DNA of 64,000 nt. Source: Spirochaetia bacterium (GTDB lineage: Bacteria; Spirochaetota; Spirochaetia; Sphaerochaetales; Sphaerochaetaceae). A model generated the notes under the pieces. It made no database searches, was not told where the DNA came from, and saw only the letters and a program-made list of their open reading frames with translations. Both the position numbers and the translations under genes were made by a program. Below are positions 24,489 to 33,325 of this stretch, one piece after another. Numbering within the stretch: position 1 is the stretch's first letter; every line of letters starts with the position of its first letter. The stretch is from positions 558,001-622,000 of the forward strand of contig JAKVOU010000001.1 of assembly GCA_022482625.1 (NCBI GenBank), written 5' to 3'.

Positions 24489-25865
24489 ATGAAAACTTTT
24501 CCTCTCAACGCAGATGTCAGGGCTCTCTCCCACATATTCAAGATCAATGGGTATAGCCTTTACATAGTTGGTGGTGCCGTCCGTGATTTCTTGCTTGGAA
24601 ACAAGATACAGGATTTTGACTTTACGACCGACGCAAAACCGCAGCAAGTGATGCGCCTGTTCTCCAGGACTATTCCGACCGGCCTCAAGCACGGGACGGT
24701 CACCGTCCTGTTCCATGGGCATTCATATGAAGTCACTACGTTCCGTACCGACGAAGGCTATTCAGATGGCCGTCACCCTGACAAGGTCAGTTTCGTTCCC
24801 AGCCTCGAAGAAGACCTAAAGAGAAGAGACTTCACGATCAACGCTCTCGCCGCTGATATGGAATCTGGAAAAATCATTGACCTCCATGAGGGTATACAGG
24901 ATCTGAAGAGGAAAAGCATACGGGCAATCGGAGAGAGCAGGCAACGCTTTACCGAAGACGGGCTGAGGATCATGAGAGCCTGCCGTTTTGCATCTTGTCT
25001 TGGCTTTGACATAGAGCAAGGGACTTTCAATGCAATGGAAGCCTGCAGGGATAATCTCAAAAACGTATCAAAGGAACGGATCAGAGAAGAATTCTACAAG
25101 CTGTTGATGGGAAAACAAGCCAGAAAGGGTCTGCAGCTCATGCTGGATAGCCATGTCATGAATCAGGTATTGCCTGAAATTGCAGAACTGGCCGGTATTG
25201 AACAGGGAGGCTTCCATCATGAGGATGTCCTGGAACACACACTGTCTGCCGTGGATGTTGCAACACAACTTGATTATCCGCTTCCTGTACGAATCGCGGC
25301 CCTGTTGCATGACATAGGCAAAAAAGAAACACAGCAGGAAGATGCTGCACGTAGCCAGGAAGATGGCAGGAAAGCCTATTCCTTCCATGGACATGAGCTG
25401 GTTTCTGAACGGAAGGCACATACTATCCTTCGTAGGTTGAAGGACTCCAACGAACAAATAGACTTGGTATGCAATCTTGTCAGGAACCACATGTTCCATT
25501 ACACACCGGACTGGAGTGATGGAGCCGTCCGACGATTCATCAACAGAGTAGGCAGAAGCAACCTGGACTACCTGTACCAGCTGCGCATGTGTGATGCAAA
25601 AGCCATTGACAATAGGGCCAACTGGAGTTGCATCGGAGAATTGGAACAACGGGTTTCTGCACTGCTGGAAAGAAATGAGGCACTTACGCTCAGCGACCTT
25701 GCAGTCAATGGCAAGGATCTCATGGAAGCAGGTATCCCTGCAGGACCAGCAATGGGACAAGTACTCCAGCAATTGCTGGAGACAGTCCTTGATGACCCTG
25801 CACAAAACACAAAGGGAACACTGCTTGGAATTGCTACCGCCTACTATGCCACTTATCTGGCATGA
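24489..25865 (+). CDS. cca: CCA-adding tRNA nucleotidyltransferase / poly(A) polymerase family
   Basis: About 458 residues. The nucleotidyltransferase head has YIVGGAVRDFLLGNKIQDFDF, with the DxD metal residues, and DLHEGIQDLKRKSIRAIG. The neck carries RFTEDGLRIMRACRFAS. An HD phosphohydrolase domain follows (HHEDVLEHTL, LLHDIGKKET). It adds or repairs the 3' CCA of tRNAs, which fits the absence of encoded CCA in the tRNA genes here. The start is uncertain: ATG at 24489 has no good ribosome site, and TTG at 24453 or GTG at 24483 are alternatives. Confidence 0.92.
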   Translation: MKTFPLNADVRALSHIFKINGYSLYIVGGAVRDFLLGNKIQDFDFTTDAKPQQVMRLFSRTIPTGLKHGTVTVLFHGHSYEVTTFRTDEGYSDGRHPDKVSFVPSLEEDLKRRDFTINALAADMESGKIIDLHEGIQDLKRKSIRAIGESRQRFTEDGLRIMRACRFASCLGFDIEQGTFNAMEACRDNLKNVSKERIREEFYKLLMGKQARKGLQLMLDSHVMNQVLPEIAELAGIEQGGFHHEDVLEHTLSAVDVATQLDYPLPVRIAALLHDIGKKETQQEDAARSQEDGRKAYSFHGHELVSERKAHTILRRLKDSNEQIDLVCNLVRNHMFHYTPDWSDGAVRRFINRVGRSNLDYLYQLRMCDAKAIDNRANWSCIGELEQRVSALLERNEALTLSDLAVNGKDLMEAGIPAGPAMGQVLQQLLETVLDDPAQNTKGTLLGIATAYYATYLA

Positions 25866-25875
25866 TAGGCTGGCA

Positions 25876-26631
25876 TCAGCAATCCAGCTGGTGTCCCTCT
25901 GCTGTAAGAGCCTCGAAAGCTAATTTCGCAGCATTCTGCTGGGCTTGCTTCTTGTTTTGGCCGGAAGCAGGTCCGAAGACTGTTCCATTGAGCTTGATGT
26001 TCATGAAAAAGACACGCTTGTGATCAGGACCTTCCGTCTTGACCAGTTCATATTCAGGTACACATTTCCATTCTTTCTGGGAATACTCCTGGACAGCAGT
26101 CTTATAATCCCTTACAAGCTTATGGGAAAAATATGCCTGTATCTGACCTACCATCAATCTTTCAATCAGTTCCTTTGCAACAAAGAACCCTTGGTCAAGA
26201 TATACGCATCCGAAGATGGCTTCCATGCAGTCCGAAAGGATAGCTTTCTTTTTCTTCCCTCCGGTAATCCGTTCCCCCTTGCCGACCAAAAGCAATTCAC
26301 CGACACCAAGCTGTACGGCTACTTCGTACAGTGAATCTTCACTGACGACAGCGCTTCTTATACGGGAAAAATCACCTTCATGCTTTGCAGGAAGGTTGAG
26401 AAACAGCCAATCACTTACCGAAAGGCTAAGCACGGAATCCCCTAGGAATTCCAGACGTTCATTGTTGTCAGTCGCGTCCGGACATTCATTGGTATAGGAC
26501 CTGTGTGTAAAGGCAAGGTTGAACATATTGACATCCTCGACCTGAACACCCAGTTTCCTTTGAAAACTTACAAGCTCCCGCGTTCTCTCAGCAGAGACAG
26601 GGGGAGCTTGTCCAACTTTGGCATTAATCAT
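25876..26631 (-). CDS. rnc: Ribonuclease III
   Basis: 251 residues. The catalytic signature NERLEFLGDSVLSL is at about residue 58, the second acidic site DCMEAIFG at about 135, and a double-stranded RNA-binding domain at the end (GQNKKQAQQNAAKLAFEAL). It processes rRNA and structured RNAs. It lies 15 bases after acpP in the operon rpmF-acpP-rnc, and converges with cca with only 10 bases between stops. Confidence 0.97.
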   Translation of the reverse strand: MINAKVGQAPPVSAERTRELVSFQRKLGVQVEDVNMFNLAFTHRSYTNECPDATDNNERLEFLGDSVLSLSVSDWLFLNLPAKHEGDFSRIRSAVVSEDSLYEVAVQLGVGELLLVGKGERITGGKKKKAILSDCMEAIFGCVYLDQGFFVAKELIERLMVGQIQAYFSHKLVRDYKTAVQEYSQKEWKCVPEYELVKTEGPDHKRVFFMNIKLNGTVFGPASGQNKKQAQQNAAKLAFEALTAEGHQLDC

Positions 26632-26646
26632 CAGAATGAAGGAGCC

Positions 26647-26886
26647 TCAGTTTTTTTGAGAAGAAAGGTAATCGACCGCATCCTTGACAGTTTCGAACTC
26701 ATTGGCCTTCTCATCAGGAATGGCAATGCCCATTTCTTCTTCAATGGCATAAATCAGTTCATAGGTATCCAAGCTGTCTGCCCCTAAATCCTTGCGGAAA
26801 GAGGCATCCATGGTGACCTTTTCGGGATCCACATCAAGTTTCTCAGCAATCAATGCCTTTACCTGTTCAAACATTTCATTGTTCAT
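26647..26886 (-). CDS. acpP: Acyl carrier protein
   Basis: 79 residues, acidic. The phosphopantetheine attachment serine is in LGADSLDTYELI. It carries growing acyl chains in fatty acid synthesis. GAGGTAATTATAG leads into the ATG. The position between rpmF and rnc is a common bacterial arrangement. Confidence 0.98.
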   Translation of the reverse strand: MNNEMFEQVKALIAEKLDVDPEKVTMDASFRKDLGADSLDTYELIYAIEEEMGIAIPDEKANEFETVKDAVDYLSSQKN

Positions 26887-26904
26887 CTATAATTACCTCT
26901 TCTG

Positions 26905-27090
26905 TTATTTGCTGCTTGTGTCAATAATCTGCTCACCCTTGTAATACCCACAATTAGGGCATACTCTGTGAGGCAGGATAAGGTTACCGCAAGTAGAACA
27001 TTCCACCAACGTAGGAGCTTTGAGCTTCATGTTGGCAGCCTTACGGGAAGCAGCCCTTGACTTTGATGTCTTATATTTCGGTGTTGCCAT
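26905..27090 (-). CDS. rpmF: 50S ribosomal protein L32
   Basis: 61 residues, basic, beginning MATPKYKTSKSRAASRKA. Two cysteine pairs (CSTCGN and CPNCGYYKG) make this the zinc-binding form. First gene of the rpmF-acpP-rnc cluster. Confidence 0.98.
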   Translation of the reverse strand: MATPKYKTSKSRAASRKAANMKLKAPTLVECSTCGNLILPHRVCPNCGYYKGEQIIDTSSK

Positions 27091-27221
27091 TATATATACC
27101 TCTTGTACGATTTAGTTATTACCTGTTGACGCTTAGGCAAGCATAACAAAAACTGCGTGAAGCGTCAACAACAAACCCAGGTAATTTACCTTAAGCTGAA
27201 AAAGCTATCTTGTTCATTCGT

Positions 27222-28661
27222 TCATGCATGGACAAACACATTCCGGACCCGTAATTTGACGACACTTGCGTTGAACGGCTTCATTATCACATCAGCTGCA
27301 CCAAGCTCCAAAGCCTTTTCCACGTTCGTGTCACCGTCTGCTATCAGAATGACTGGAATGGAAGACAATTGTGCATCCTTTTTCAGCAATGAGAGGAACT
27401 CCAGACTTTCCATATCCGGCAGGTGCATATCAAGAAGAATCAACGAAATTTCCCCATGATGACTATGAAGCAACTGAGAAGCTTCCTTACCAGTTGCTGC
27501 CTGGAGAACCTTACACTCACCGGTAAGATAGGTAGTAAGTGTCTTCCTAGTCATCTGTGTCCCGTCAACGACAAGGACTGTCCGTTGTTCATGCATTGTC
27601 TCGTCCCCTGCATAGAAGCAATGGCAGGCTCTCCCCATCTGTTTTGCATCATACAAAGCCATATCTGCCCTAGCAAACAAAGTATGGTAAGTATCTCCAT
27701 AATGTGCCGTAGAAATCCCTATTGAAAGCGAAATAAAACAATTCATGTAAGAAAAAACATGTTCAACATGCTCCTGAAGCATGTTGGCAATTTTCGTCGC
27801 ATATGCACGGTCTGCGTCAGGGAGGAACAAAACGAATTCATCTCCCCCTATCCTGCCTATCACCTCATTCCTACAGAACATTTCAAGCAACTGTTTGCCG
27901 AAGTTCTGCAGTACCATATCGCCGATCTGATGCCCCTGTGTATCGTTGATCATCTTGAACTTATCAATGTCAATGACAAAAAAGCAACCATATGCTTTCT
28001 GTTTCAAGGCATCATTGACAAGATATTCTACTGATTTCCGGTTGCAGACTCCTGTCAGGCTGTCAATGGTAGACATCTGATAGATTTCAAGCAGGCTTGA
28101 CAGTTCGATTTTTTTTGTCTGATCAGAAAAGAATGCCCCAAGGATGGAACCCAACAGGGCCGTCATGCCGATGATGAAATCAGTCGTAAAGAAGAAATGA
28201 GGTTTGAAAAACCAAGACGTAAGCAGGAAACAGACACAGGCAGTCCCGCTGAGAAAAATAGAAACCGAGAGAGAAAAATGAAAAATCAATATCAGCAAGA
28301 CCGAAACGATGCCATAGAAATATGCCGGAACATAAGGGTAGAGATAACAGTTGGAAATCATGAAGAAAACCATGACAAGGCCCCAGAACACATAGGCTGC
28401 TGCCGTAGCCCATTCCGTATGCAATTTGAGTTTCCGTTCAAGGATAAACTGATATATCCCCATCGAGACCAATGAAAAGAGGACAAAAAGAATCCTCATC
28501 TTGTCAAAACTCTGGAAAACAACCAAGAAAAAAAGAAAAAAGAGTATAAGAACTGCAATACGCCCGGCAATACGCACGATCTGCAGATTCCATTCATTGA
28601 GTATCTGCGGCAATTCAGCTAGTTGCTGGCGTGATAATACACTTCCCTTACTTTTTTTCAT
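27222..28661 (-). CDS. Membrane diguanylate cyclase with C-terminal receiver domain
   Basis: 479 residues. The first 160 hold about five membrane helices. A GGDEF domain follows (SLTGVCNRKSVE, then RIGGDEFVLF with an intact active site), then a receiver domain at about 360-479. The receiver has phosphoacceptor Asp in LILLDMHLPD and the conserved Lys in MKPFNA. The usual product-inhibition RxxD upstream of GGDEF is absent (CRNE at that place). The order membrane-GGDEF-receiver is unusual, since receivers normally precede output domains. It would make c-di-GMP. The start overlaps coaD by 14 bases. Confidence 0.9.
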   Translation of the reverse strand: MKKSKGSVLSRQQLAELPQILNEWNLQIVRIAGRIAVLILFFLFFLVVFQSFDKMRILFVLFSLVSMGIYQFILERKLKLHTEWATAAAYVFWGLVMVFFMISNCYLYPYVPAYFYGIVSVLLILIFHFSLSVSIFLSGTACVCFLLTSWFFKPHFFFTTDFIIGMTALLGSILGAFFSDQTKKIELSSLLEIYQMSTIDSLTGVCNRKSVEYLVNDALKQKAYGCFFVIDIDKFKMINDTQGHQIGDMVLQNFGKQLLEMFCRNEVIGRIGGDEFVLFLPDADRAYATKIANMLQEHVEHVFSYMNCFISLSIGISTAHYGDTYHTLFARADMALYDAKQMGRACHCFYAGDETMHEQRTVLVVDGTQMTRKTLTTYLTGECKVLQAATGKEASQLLHSHHGEISLILLDMHLPDMESLEFLSLLKKDAQLSSIPVILIADGDTNVEKALELGAADVIMKPFNASVVKLRVRNVFVHA

Positions 28662-29127
28662 ACCGATCTCTTATTTTCCTAGCCACAAGAGGAGGGACCA
28701 TCGTAGAGATATCGGCATGATAGAAAGCCAATTCCCTTATCTGGGATGACCTCAGCAAGAAATAATTGGGACTGGTAGGCATAAACAGGACTTCAAGTTT
28801 GTCATACAGCTGCTTGTTGGTCATGGCCAATTCAAATTCATAGCCAAAATCGACCAAGGCACGCACGCCTCTGATCATGACCCTTATATCATGCTTCTTT
28901 GCAAAATCCACGACAAGTCCATTATAGATGACGACTTCAATATTGTCATGGCTGCTGAGAATCTGCGTCAGCATATCCTTCCGCTCTTCAGGGGAAAAAA
29001 GACACTGCTTGTTGATATTTGCAGCTACGACGACATACAGATGTTCATACAAACGTGCACTCCGTTCAATGATATCTATATGTCCGAGCGTAGGTGGATC
29101 AAAGGAACCGGGAAGCATGGCATTCAT
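28648..29127 (-). CDS. coaD: Phosphopantetheine adenylyltransferase
   Basis: 159 residues. The nucleotidyltransferase motif is GSFDPPTLGHIDII at the N-terminus, with Thr in place of the first His of HxGH, as in many CoaD enzymes. LRSSQIRE near residue 128 corresponds to the ISSTxIR motif. It catalyses the penultimate step of coenzyme A synthesis. It starts in a 4-base overlap with the upstream stop and overlaps the cyclase gene downstream, so the three genes form one operon. Confidence 0.97.
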   Translation of the reverse strand: MNAMLPGSFDPPTLGHIDIIERSARLYEHLYVVVAANINKQCLFSPEERKDMLTQILSSHDNIEVVIYNGLVVDFAKKHDIRVMIRGVRALVDFGYEFELAMTNKQLYDKLEVLFMPTSPNYFLLRSSQIRELAFYHADISTMVPPLVARKIRDRYEKK

Positions 29128-29600
29128 TGTTTTTGATTCTCCACATACTGTTTCATCTGCTGGTAAGTTTCAGGAGATTCCACGTTGATTTTTTTTTGCA
29201 GTATCAATTTACCTTCTGCATCGGTCGTGAAGATACCAAAGTTTCCCTCACCGATATAGCTAAGCTTCTCATCAGCACCGAGATGTTCTTCTTCCTTTAT
29301 CTTGTCCATGATACAGTCAAAATGATAGAATCCATTTTCTCCTGCACTGACAGCCTCAGCAATATTCTCAATTGTCTTTCCACAGAGCAGGCAGTCAGGA
29401 CGGGGCTCCACTACAGATTTTATAGGCGTATCAGGTAAGGTACCATGAAATTGCTTCCTATCCTGTGATGGCAGAAGTTTTCGCCCTTGGTCACTGCGTT
29501 CGTGTCCATCTTTTCTCAGGGCTCCTTTTTTCTTCCTGCGCCTTTTCTCGCCCCTCTTCTTTTTCCGTACATCCATTTCAGGAAAATTATTCTTTTCCAT
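29124..29600 (-). CDS. Conserved protein with basic N-terminus and CxxC zinc-like site
   Basis: 158 residues from the ATG at 29600, where GGAGG lies 5 bases upstream. Residues 10-55 are very rich in Lys and Arg. The C-terminal half has CLLCGKTI and FYHFDCI, a likely metal site, followed by FGIFTTDAEGKLILQKKI. No family recognised. The basic tail suggests nucleic-acid contact (inference). First gene of the operon with coaD and the diguanylate cyclase. Confidence 0.75.
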   Translation of the reverse strand: MEKNNFPEMDVRKKKRGEKRRRKKKGALRKDGHERSDQGRKLLPSQDRKQFHGTLPDTPIKSVVEPRPDCLLCGKTIENIAEAVSAGENGFYHFDCIMDKIKEEEHLGADEKLSYIGEGNFGIFTTDAEGKLILQKKINVESPETYQQMKQYVENQKQ

Positions 29601-29698
29601 GTATCCTCCGACAGTCATGCAGACACAGCCCTGATCATGATAGTATATTTCTGATGATATTGACAAGGAACACACGAACATGTCTTCACAGACTGCAG

Positions 29699-29721
29699 AA
29701 GGGTGGCAAAACGCCACCCTT
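29699..29721 (-). terminator. Hairpin after rplS
   Basis: AAGGGTGGC-GTTTT-GCCACCCTT, a perfect 9-bp stem 27 bases after the rplS stop. The following CTGCAG lacks a T-run, so it may terminate weakly or protect the 3' end. Confidence 0.55.
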
Positions 29722-29747
29722 CCTGTAGTTCCGCAATCGATGATGAC

Positions 29748-30104
29748 TTAGCGGTTCTTGCTGACAATAAGCTCTTTGACCTTGGCCGCTTTCCCAACCC
29801 TTTTCCTGATATAATAGAGCTTTGCCCTTCTGACACGTCCTTTGCGAACGACTTCAATTTTTTCGATACGGGGAGAATGAAGCGGGAAAATCCTTTCTAC
29901 ACCCACACCATAGGAAATTTTTCTTACGACGAAAGAGCGACGGAGTCCACTGTTGTTCTTGGCAATGACCAAGCCTTCAAAAACCTGGACTCTTTCCGTT
30001 GTACCTTCAATAATCTTGAAGTAAACCTTGATTGTATCACCAACTCTGAAATTCTCAGCGTTTTCCCTCATCTGCTCTTCTTCAATTGCTTTAATTACGT
30101 CCAT
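29748..30104 (-). CDS. rplS: 50S ribosomal protein L19
   Basis: 118 residues starting [11 protein letters not shown]. Family-typical elements are [56 protein letters not shown] and a C-terminal KLYYIRKR. Last gene of the ffh-rpsP-khpA-rimM-trmD-rplS operon; it begins one base after the trmD stop. Confidence 0.98.
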   Translation of the reverse strand: MDVIKAIEEEQMRENAENFRVGDTIKVYFKIIEGTTERVQVFEGLVIAKNNSGLRRSFVVRKISYGVGVERIFPLHSPRIEKIEVVRKGRVRRAKLYYIRKRVGKAAKVKELIVSKNR

Positions 30105-30105
30105 T

Positions 30106-30837
30106 TTAGGTCCTCTTTGCCTTGTTTCTGATTTCTTGCAAAGCTTTTCTGGTCTTGACATCCAACGATGCCTCTTCCAAAAGCTCCGGCCGGTTCAACA
30201 ATGTCTTTTCCAGCCGCTTACCCAAGCGCCAAGCTTCAATTTCTGCATGGTTGCCACCCAACAATACAGGGGGAACCTGCATATCCTTATACAACTCAGG
30301 CCGGGTATACTGTGGATACTCCAGCAAATTGCCGGTAAAGCTTTCCTCTTTGAGAGACTCACCGTTGATCACACCGTCTACCAGACGATAGACAGCATCT
30401 ATGATCACAAGGCTTGCCACCTCACCACTGGAAATCACGTACTCACCGATACTAATCTCGTCATCAACATACAGGTCAATTGCCCGTTGGTCAATTCCTT
30501 CGTAATGTCCGCAGATAAAGACCAAGTCTTTTTCCTTGCTCAGTTCCTGGGCGTAGGCCTGGGAAAAGGGCTTGCCGGACGGTGAAGCATAAATGACCCT
30601 CTTTTCACTGGCACCGATTGACTCCAACGCATCGCACAACGGCTGGGGCTTGATCACCATCCCTGCACCGCCTCCATAAGGCGTATCATCACAGGTATGA
30701 TGACAATCAGTAGCGAAGTGACGAAAATCAATCAAGTTATAAGAGATTCTACCCGCCTGGACAGCTCTCTTCATGATTGAATTCGTAAAGAAACCCTGGA
30801 GCATCTCTGGAAACAAGGTTACTACATCTATATTCAT
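30106..30837 (-). CDS. trmD: tRNA (guanine-37-N1)-methyltransferase
   Basis: 243 residues. The start at 30837 is fixed by an ATGA overlap with the rimM stop. The SPOUT trefoil-knot region reads [13 protein letters not shown] and [18 protein letters not shown], with the catalytic Asp region [10 protein letters not shown]. It methylates G37 next to the anticodon, which prevents frameshifting. Confidence 0.98.
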   Translation of the reverse strand: MNIDVVTLFPEMLQGFFTNSIMKRAVQAGRISYNLIDFRHFATDCHHTCDDTPYGGGAGMVIKPQPLCDALESIGASEKRVIYASPSGKPFSQAYAQELSKEKDLVFICGHYEGIDQRAIDLYVDDEISIGEYVISSGEVASLVIIDAVYRLVDGVINGESLKEESFTGNLLEYPQYTRPELYKDMQVPPVLLGGNHAEIEAWRLGKRLEKTLLNRPELLEEASLDVKTRKALQEIRNKAKRT

Positions 30838-31337
30838 GCCAACAACCAAGGCGTCAACAGTTCAATGGTCTTTGCCTCAAGATTTACATTTGCAACATAC
30901 CTGTCCATCTTGGGAACAAGGTATTTTTCCCCTTTTCCATCTGCTGCTTCCAGCATAAGGGACTGTGAACCCTCGAAGACATTAACCACTGTAGCCATTG
31001 GCAAACCGCCATGAACGAGTGTGCACCCGATCAAGTCGGCGACATAGTATTCCCCATCCTCAAGCGGGGCAGCCTCACTTCTTGGAACCTGAAGTGTAGC
31101 ACCTGAAAGCTTTTTTGCTTCTTCCGGAGTATCAATACCCCGAATTTTCATCAGTGCCTGACTGCCCGACATGCGGAATCCATCGATATGACATGGAAGC
31201 TCGCGGCCATCCTTCAAGAGGATAATTCCCTCCTTGAGTTGTCCCAAGTAGGAGCAATCATCGTTGAATGGGCGGACCTTTACCTCACCCTTGACTCCGA
31301 AAGAAGTCTGGATGATAGCCGTTGCGAGCATATCCAT
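30834..31337 (-). CDS. rimM: 16S rRNA processing factor RimM
   Basis: 167 residues. The N-terminal domain has TSFGVKGEVKVRPFND, and the C-terminal PRC-barrel has EYYVADLIGCTLV and YLVPKMDRYVANVNLEAKTIEL. It assists 30S head maturation. Start two bases after the khpA stop, end overlapping trmD by 4 bases. Confidence 0.97.
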   Translation of the reverse strand: MDMLATAIIQTSFGVKGEVKVRPFNDDCSYLGQLKEGIILLKDGRELPCHIDGFRMSGSQALMKIRGIDTPEEAKKLSGATLQVPRSEAAPLEDGEYYVADLIGCTLVHGGLPMATVVNVFEGSQSLMLEAADGKGEKYLVPKMDRYVANVNLEAKTIELLTPWLLA

Positions 31338-31339
31338 AC

Positions 31340-31573
31340 CTAATCCAAAATCTCCAAAACAGCACGCTTGCCGCTCTTTGTCGCAGAAGCACTCAGGATG
31401 GTTCTGATTGCCTTGGCAATGCGGCCCTGCTTGCCGATCACCTTGCCGACATCATCCGGGGCAACCCTGAGTTCCAAAATCGTTGACTTCTCGCCTTCGA
31501 TCATAGTCACGGATACTTCCTCGGGGACATCTACAAGGGACTTTACAATGTATTCAACAAGATCTTTTTCCAC
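31340..31573 (-). CDS. khpA: KH-domain RNA-binding protein KhpA
   Basis: 77 residues using a GTG start at 31573, chosen because AGAGGAAAG precedes it and because it gives the usual family length; no ATG fits. [15 protein letters not shown] leads into the KH domain, with the GxxG loop [18 protein letters not shown]. The position between rpsP and rimM is the standard location of khpA. It likely acts as a small RNA chaperone, often with KhpB. Confidence 0.95.
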   Translation of the reverse strand: MEKDLVEYIVKSLVDVPEEVSVTMIEGEKSTILELRVAPDDVGKVIGKQGRIAKAIRTILSASATKSGKRAVLEILD

Positions 31574-31583
31574 AACTTTCCTC

Positions 31584-31850
31584 TTATTCCTGGACAGTTC
31601 TGGAAACTGTAATTCCCTGCTTATTAAGCAAGGAACGGACAGTCGCACTGGGTTGTGCACCCTTTGCAAGCCAATCTTTCACTGCCTCAACATTGAGAAC
31701 CACTTGGTTTTCTTTGTTTTCGACGGGATGATACTGACCGACTTCTGCAAGTGTCTTACCCTTGGTTGCGACCCTGGAATCCTGGACAACGATCCTATAA
31801 TAAGGACGCTTCTTGGATCCAAAACGCTTCAGTCTCATACTTGTGCTCAC
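31584..31850 (-). CDS. rpsP: 30S ribosomal protein S16
   Basis: 88 residues. GTG start at 31850 behind AGGAGG; the core begins [22 protein letters not shown]. The C-terminal part [20 protein letters not shown] is typical. Second gene of the ffh-rplS operon. Confidence 0.97.
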   Translation of the reverse strand: MSTSMRLKRFGSKKRPYYRIVVQDSRVATKGKTLAEVGQYHPVENKENQVVLNVEAVKDWLAKGAQPSATVRSLLNKQGITVSRTVQE

Positions 31851-31902
31851 GCTGTTTCCTCCTACTCGAACTTCAATAGCTACGATTTGAGTTTGTATTT
31901 CC

Positions 31903-33234
31903 TTATCCGAACTGCTGCTGTAGCTTGTTCAGATATTTTTTATTCTTTGTAATCTTACGCATGGTATTACGCATTTTCTGAAATTTTTTCAAGAGCCTGT
32001 CAACATCAGATACACGCGTCCCACTTCCCTTGGCAATTCTCCTGCGCCGGGCAGGTCCTATAATCATGAAATTAGATCTTTCTTTCTTTGTCATCGAAAG
32101 TATGATTGCCTTGTCACGCTTGAACTGGTCCAAATCGAGCTTGCTGGTGTCTACATTGCCTGCGACACCCGGGACCATATCAAGGATCTTGTCCATCGAC
32201 CCCATCTTCTCCATCTGCTTGATCTGTTCCAGATAATCCTGCAGGTCAAAGGTCTTGTTCTTGATCTTCTTCTCAAGCTTTGCAGCTTCTTCCTGATCAA
32301 CGACCTCCTGTGCCTTTTCGACCAAGGAGACGATATCACCCATTCCCAGGATCCTGCTGGCAATCCTGTCAGGATAGAACTGGTTGAGGTCTTCCATTTT
32401 TTCACCGACACCGATGAACTTGATGGGTTTGCCGACAACCGACTTCAGGGAAAGAGCTGCACCACCACGGGTATCTGAATCAAATTTGGAAAGGATGACT
32501 CCTGAAATACCTACATGCTGCTCAAATTCCTTTGCAATGGCAACAGCATTCTGTCCAGTCATTGCATCAGCAACGAAAAGCGTCTCATCCGGATGTACAG
32601 CTGCTGCGATGTCTGTAATTTCCTTCATCAGTATCTCATCAAGATGCATACGTCCTGATGTATCGATGATCATCACATCAAATTGATTCTTCCTGGCATA
32701 TTCAAGCCCGCGCCGTGCAACGGTCACGGGATTTTTTTCACCTTCTATGGTAAAGACAGGGACTTCAACCTTTTCACCCAGTACCTGCAGCTGTGTGATT
32801 GCAGCAGGACGGACCAAATCAGCAGCAACCATGAGCGGACGCCTACCTGACTGCTTCAGCTTCAATGCAAGCTTTGCACTGGTCGTCGTCTTGCCGCTTC
32901 CCTGGAGTCCCATCATAAGCAGTACACTGGTCGTGTCTGGACCTTTGAGCTTCAGATCCTGGTTGCCTTCATCACTAAGGAGAGCAACCATCTTGTCATA
33001 GACGATTTTCGTAAACTGCTGCCCTGGGTCAACGGCCTTGAGTACCTTCTCACCCAAAGCTTCCTCACGTGTTGCATTGACAAAACGACGCACCACACGG
33101 AGGTTGACATCTGCATCAAGCAGGGCAACCTTTATCTGCTCTACGGCATCTTCAATATTTCTTTCGGTAATCTTGCCTTTTCCGGCAAAATTCCTCAGTA
33201 TTCCTGAAAATTTCTCACTTATTGAATCAAACAT
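31903..33234 (-). CDS. ffh: Signal recognition particle protein Ffh
   Basis: 443 residues. An N domain is followed by the GTPase with G1 GLQGSGKTTTSAKLA, VAADLVRPAA, DTSGRMHLDE and the later SKFDSDTRGGAALS. The C-terminal M domain is rich in Met (QIKQMEKMGSMDKILDMVPG) and binds signal sequences and 4.5S RNA. It starts the operon with rpsP. Confidence 0.98.
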   Translation of the reverse strand: MFDSISEKFSGILRNFAGKGKITERNIEDAVEQIKVALLDADVNLRVVRRFVNATREEALGEKVLKAVDPGQQFTKIVYDKMVALLSDEGNQDLKLKGPDTTSVLLMMGLQGSGKTTTSAKLALKLKQSGRRPLMVAADLVRPAAITQLQVLGEKVEVPVFTIEGEKNPVTVARRGLEYARKNQFDVMIIDTSGRMHLDEILMKEITDIAAAVHPDETLFVADAMTGQNAVAIAKEFEQHVGISGVILSKFDSDTRGGAALSLKSVVGKPIKFIGVGEKMEDLNQFYPDRIASRILGMGDIVSLVEKAQEVVDQEEAAKLEKKIKNKTFDLQDYLEQIKQMEKMGSMDKILDMVPGVAGNVDTSKLDLDQFKRDKAIILSMTKKERSNFMIIGPARRRRIAKGSGTRVSDVDRLLKKFQKMRNTMRKITKNKKYLNKLQQQFG

Positions 33235-33325
33235 TACCTATCTCAATTTTTTCTAAGCTCAAGTGCCACTTATACCCCAAGAAAACACCCGTTGTCAAGG
33301 CTGGAACAAGTTTTTTTCCTTTCGG

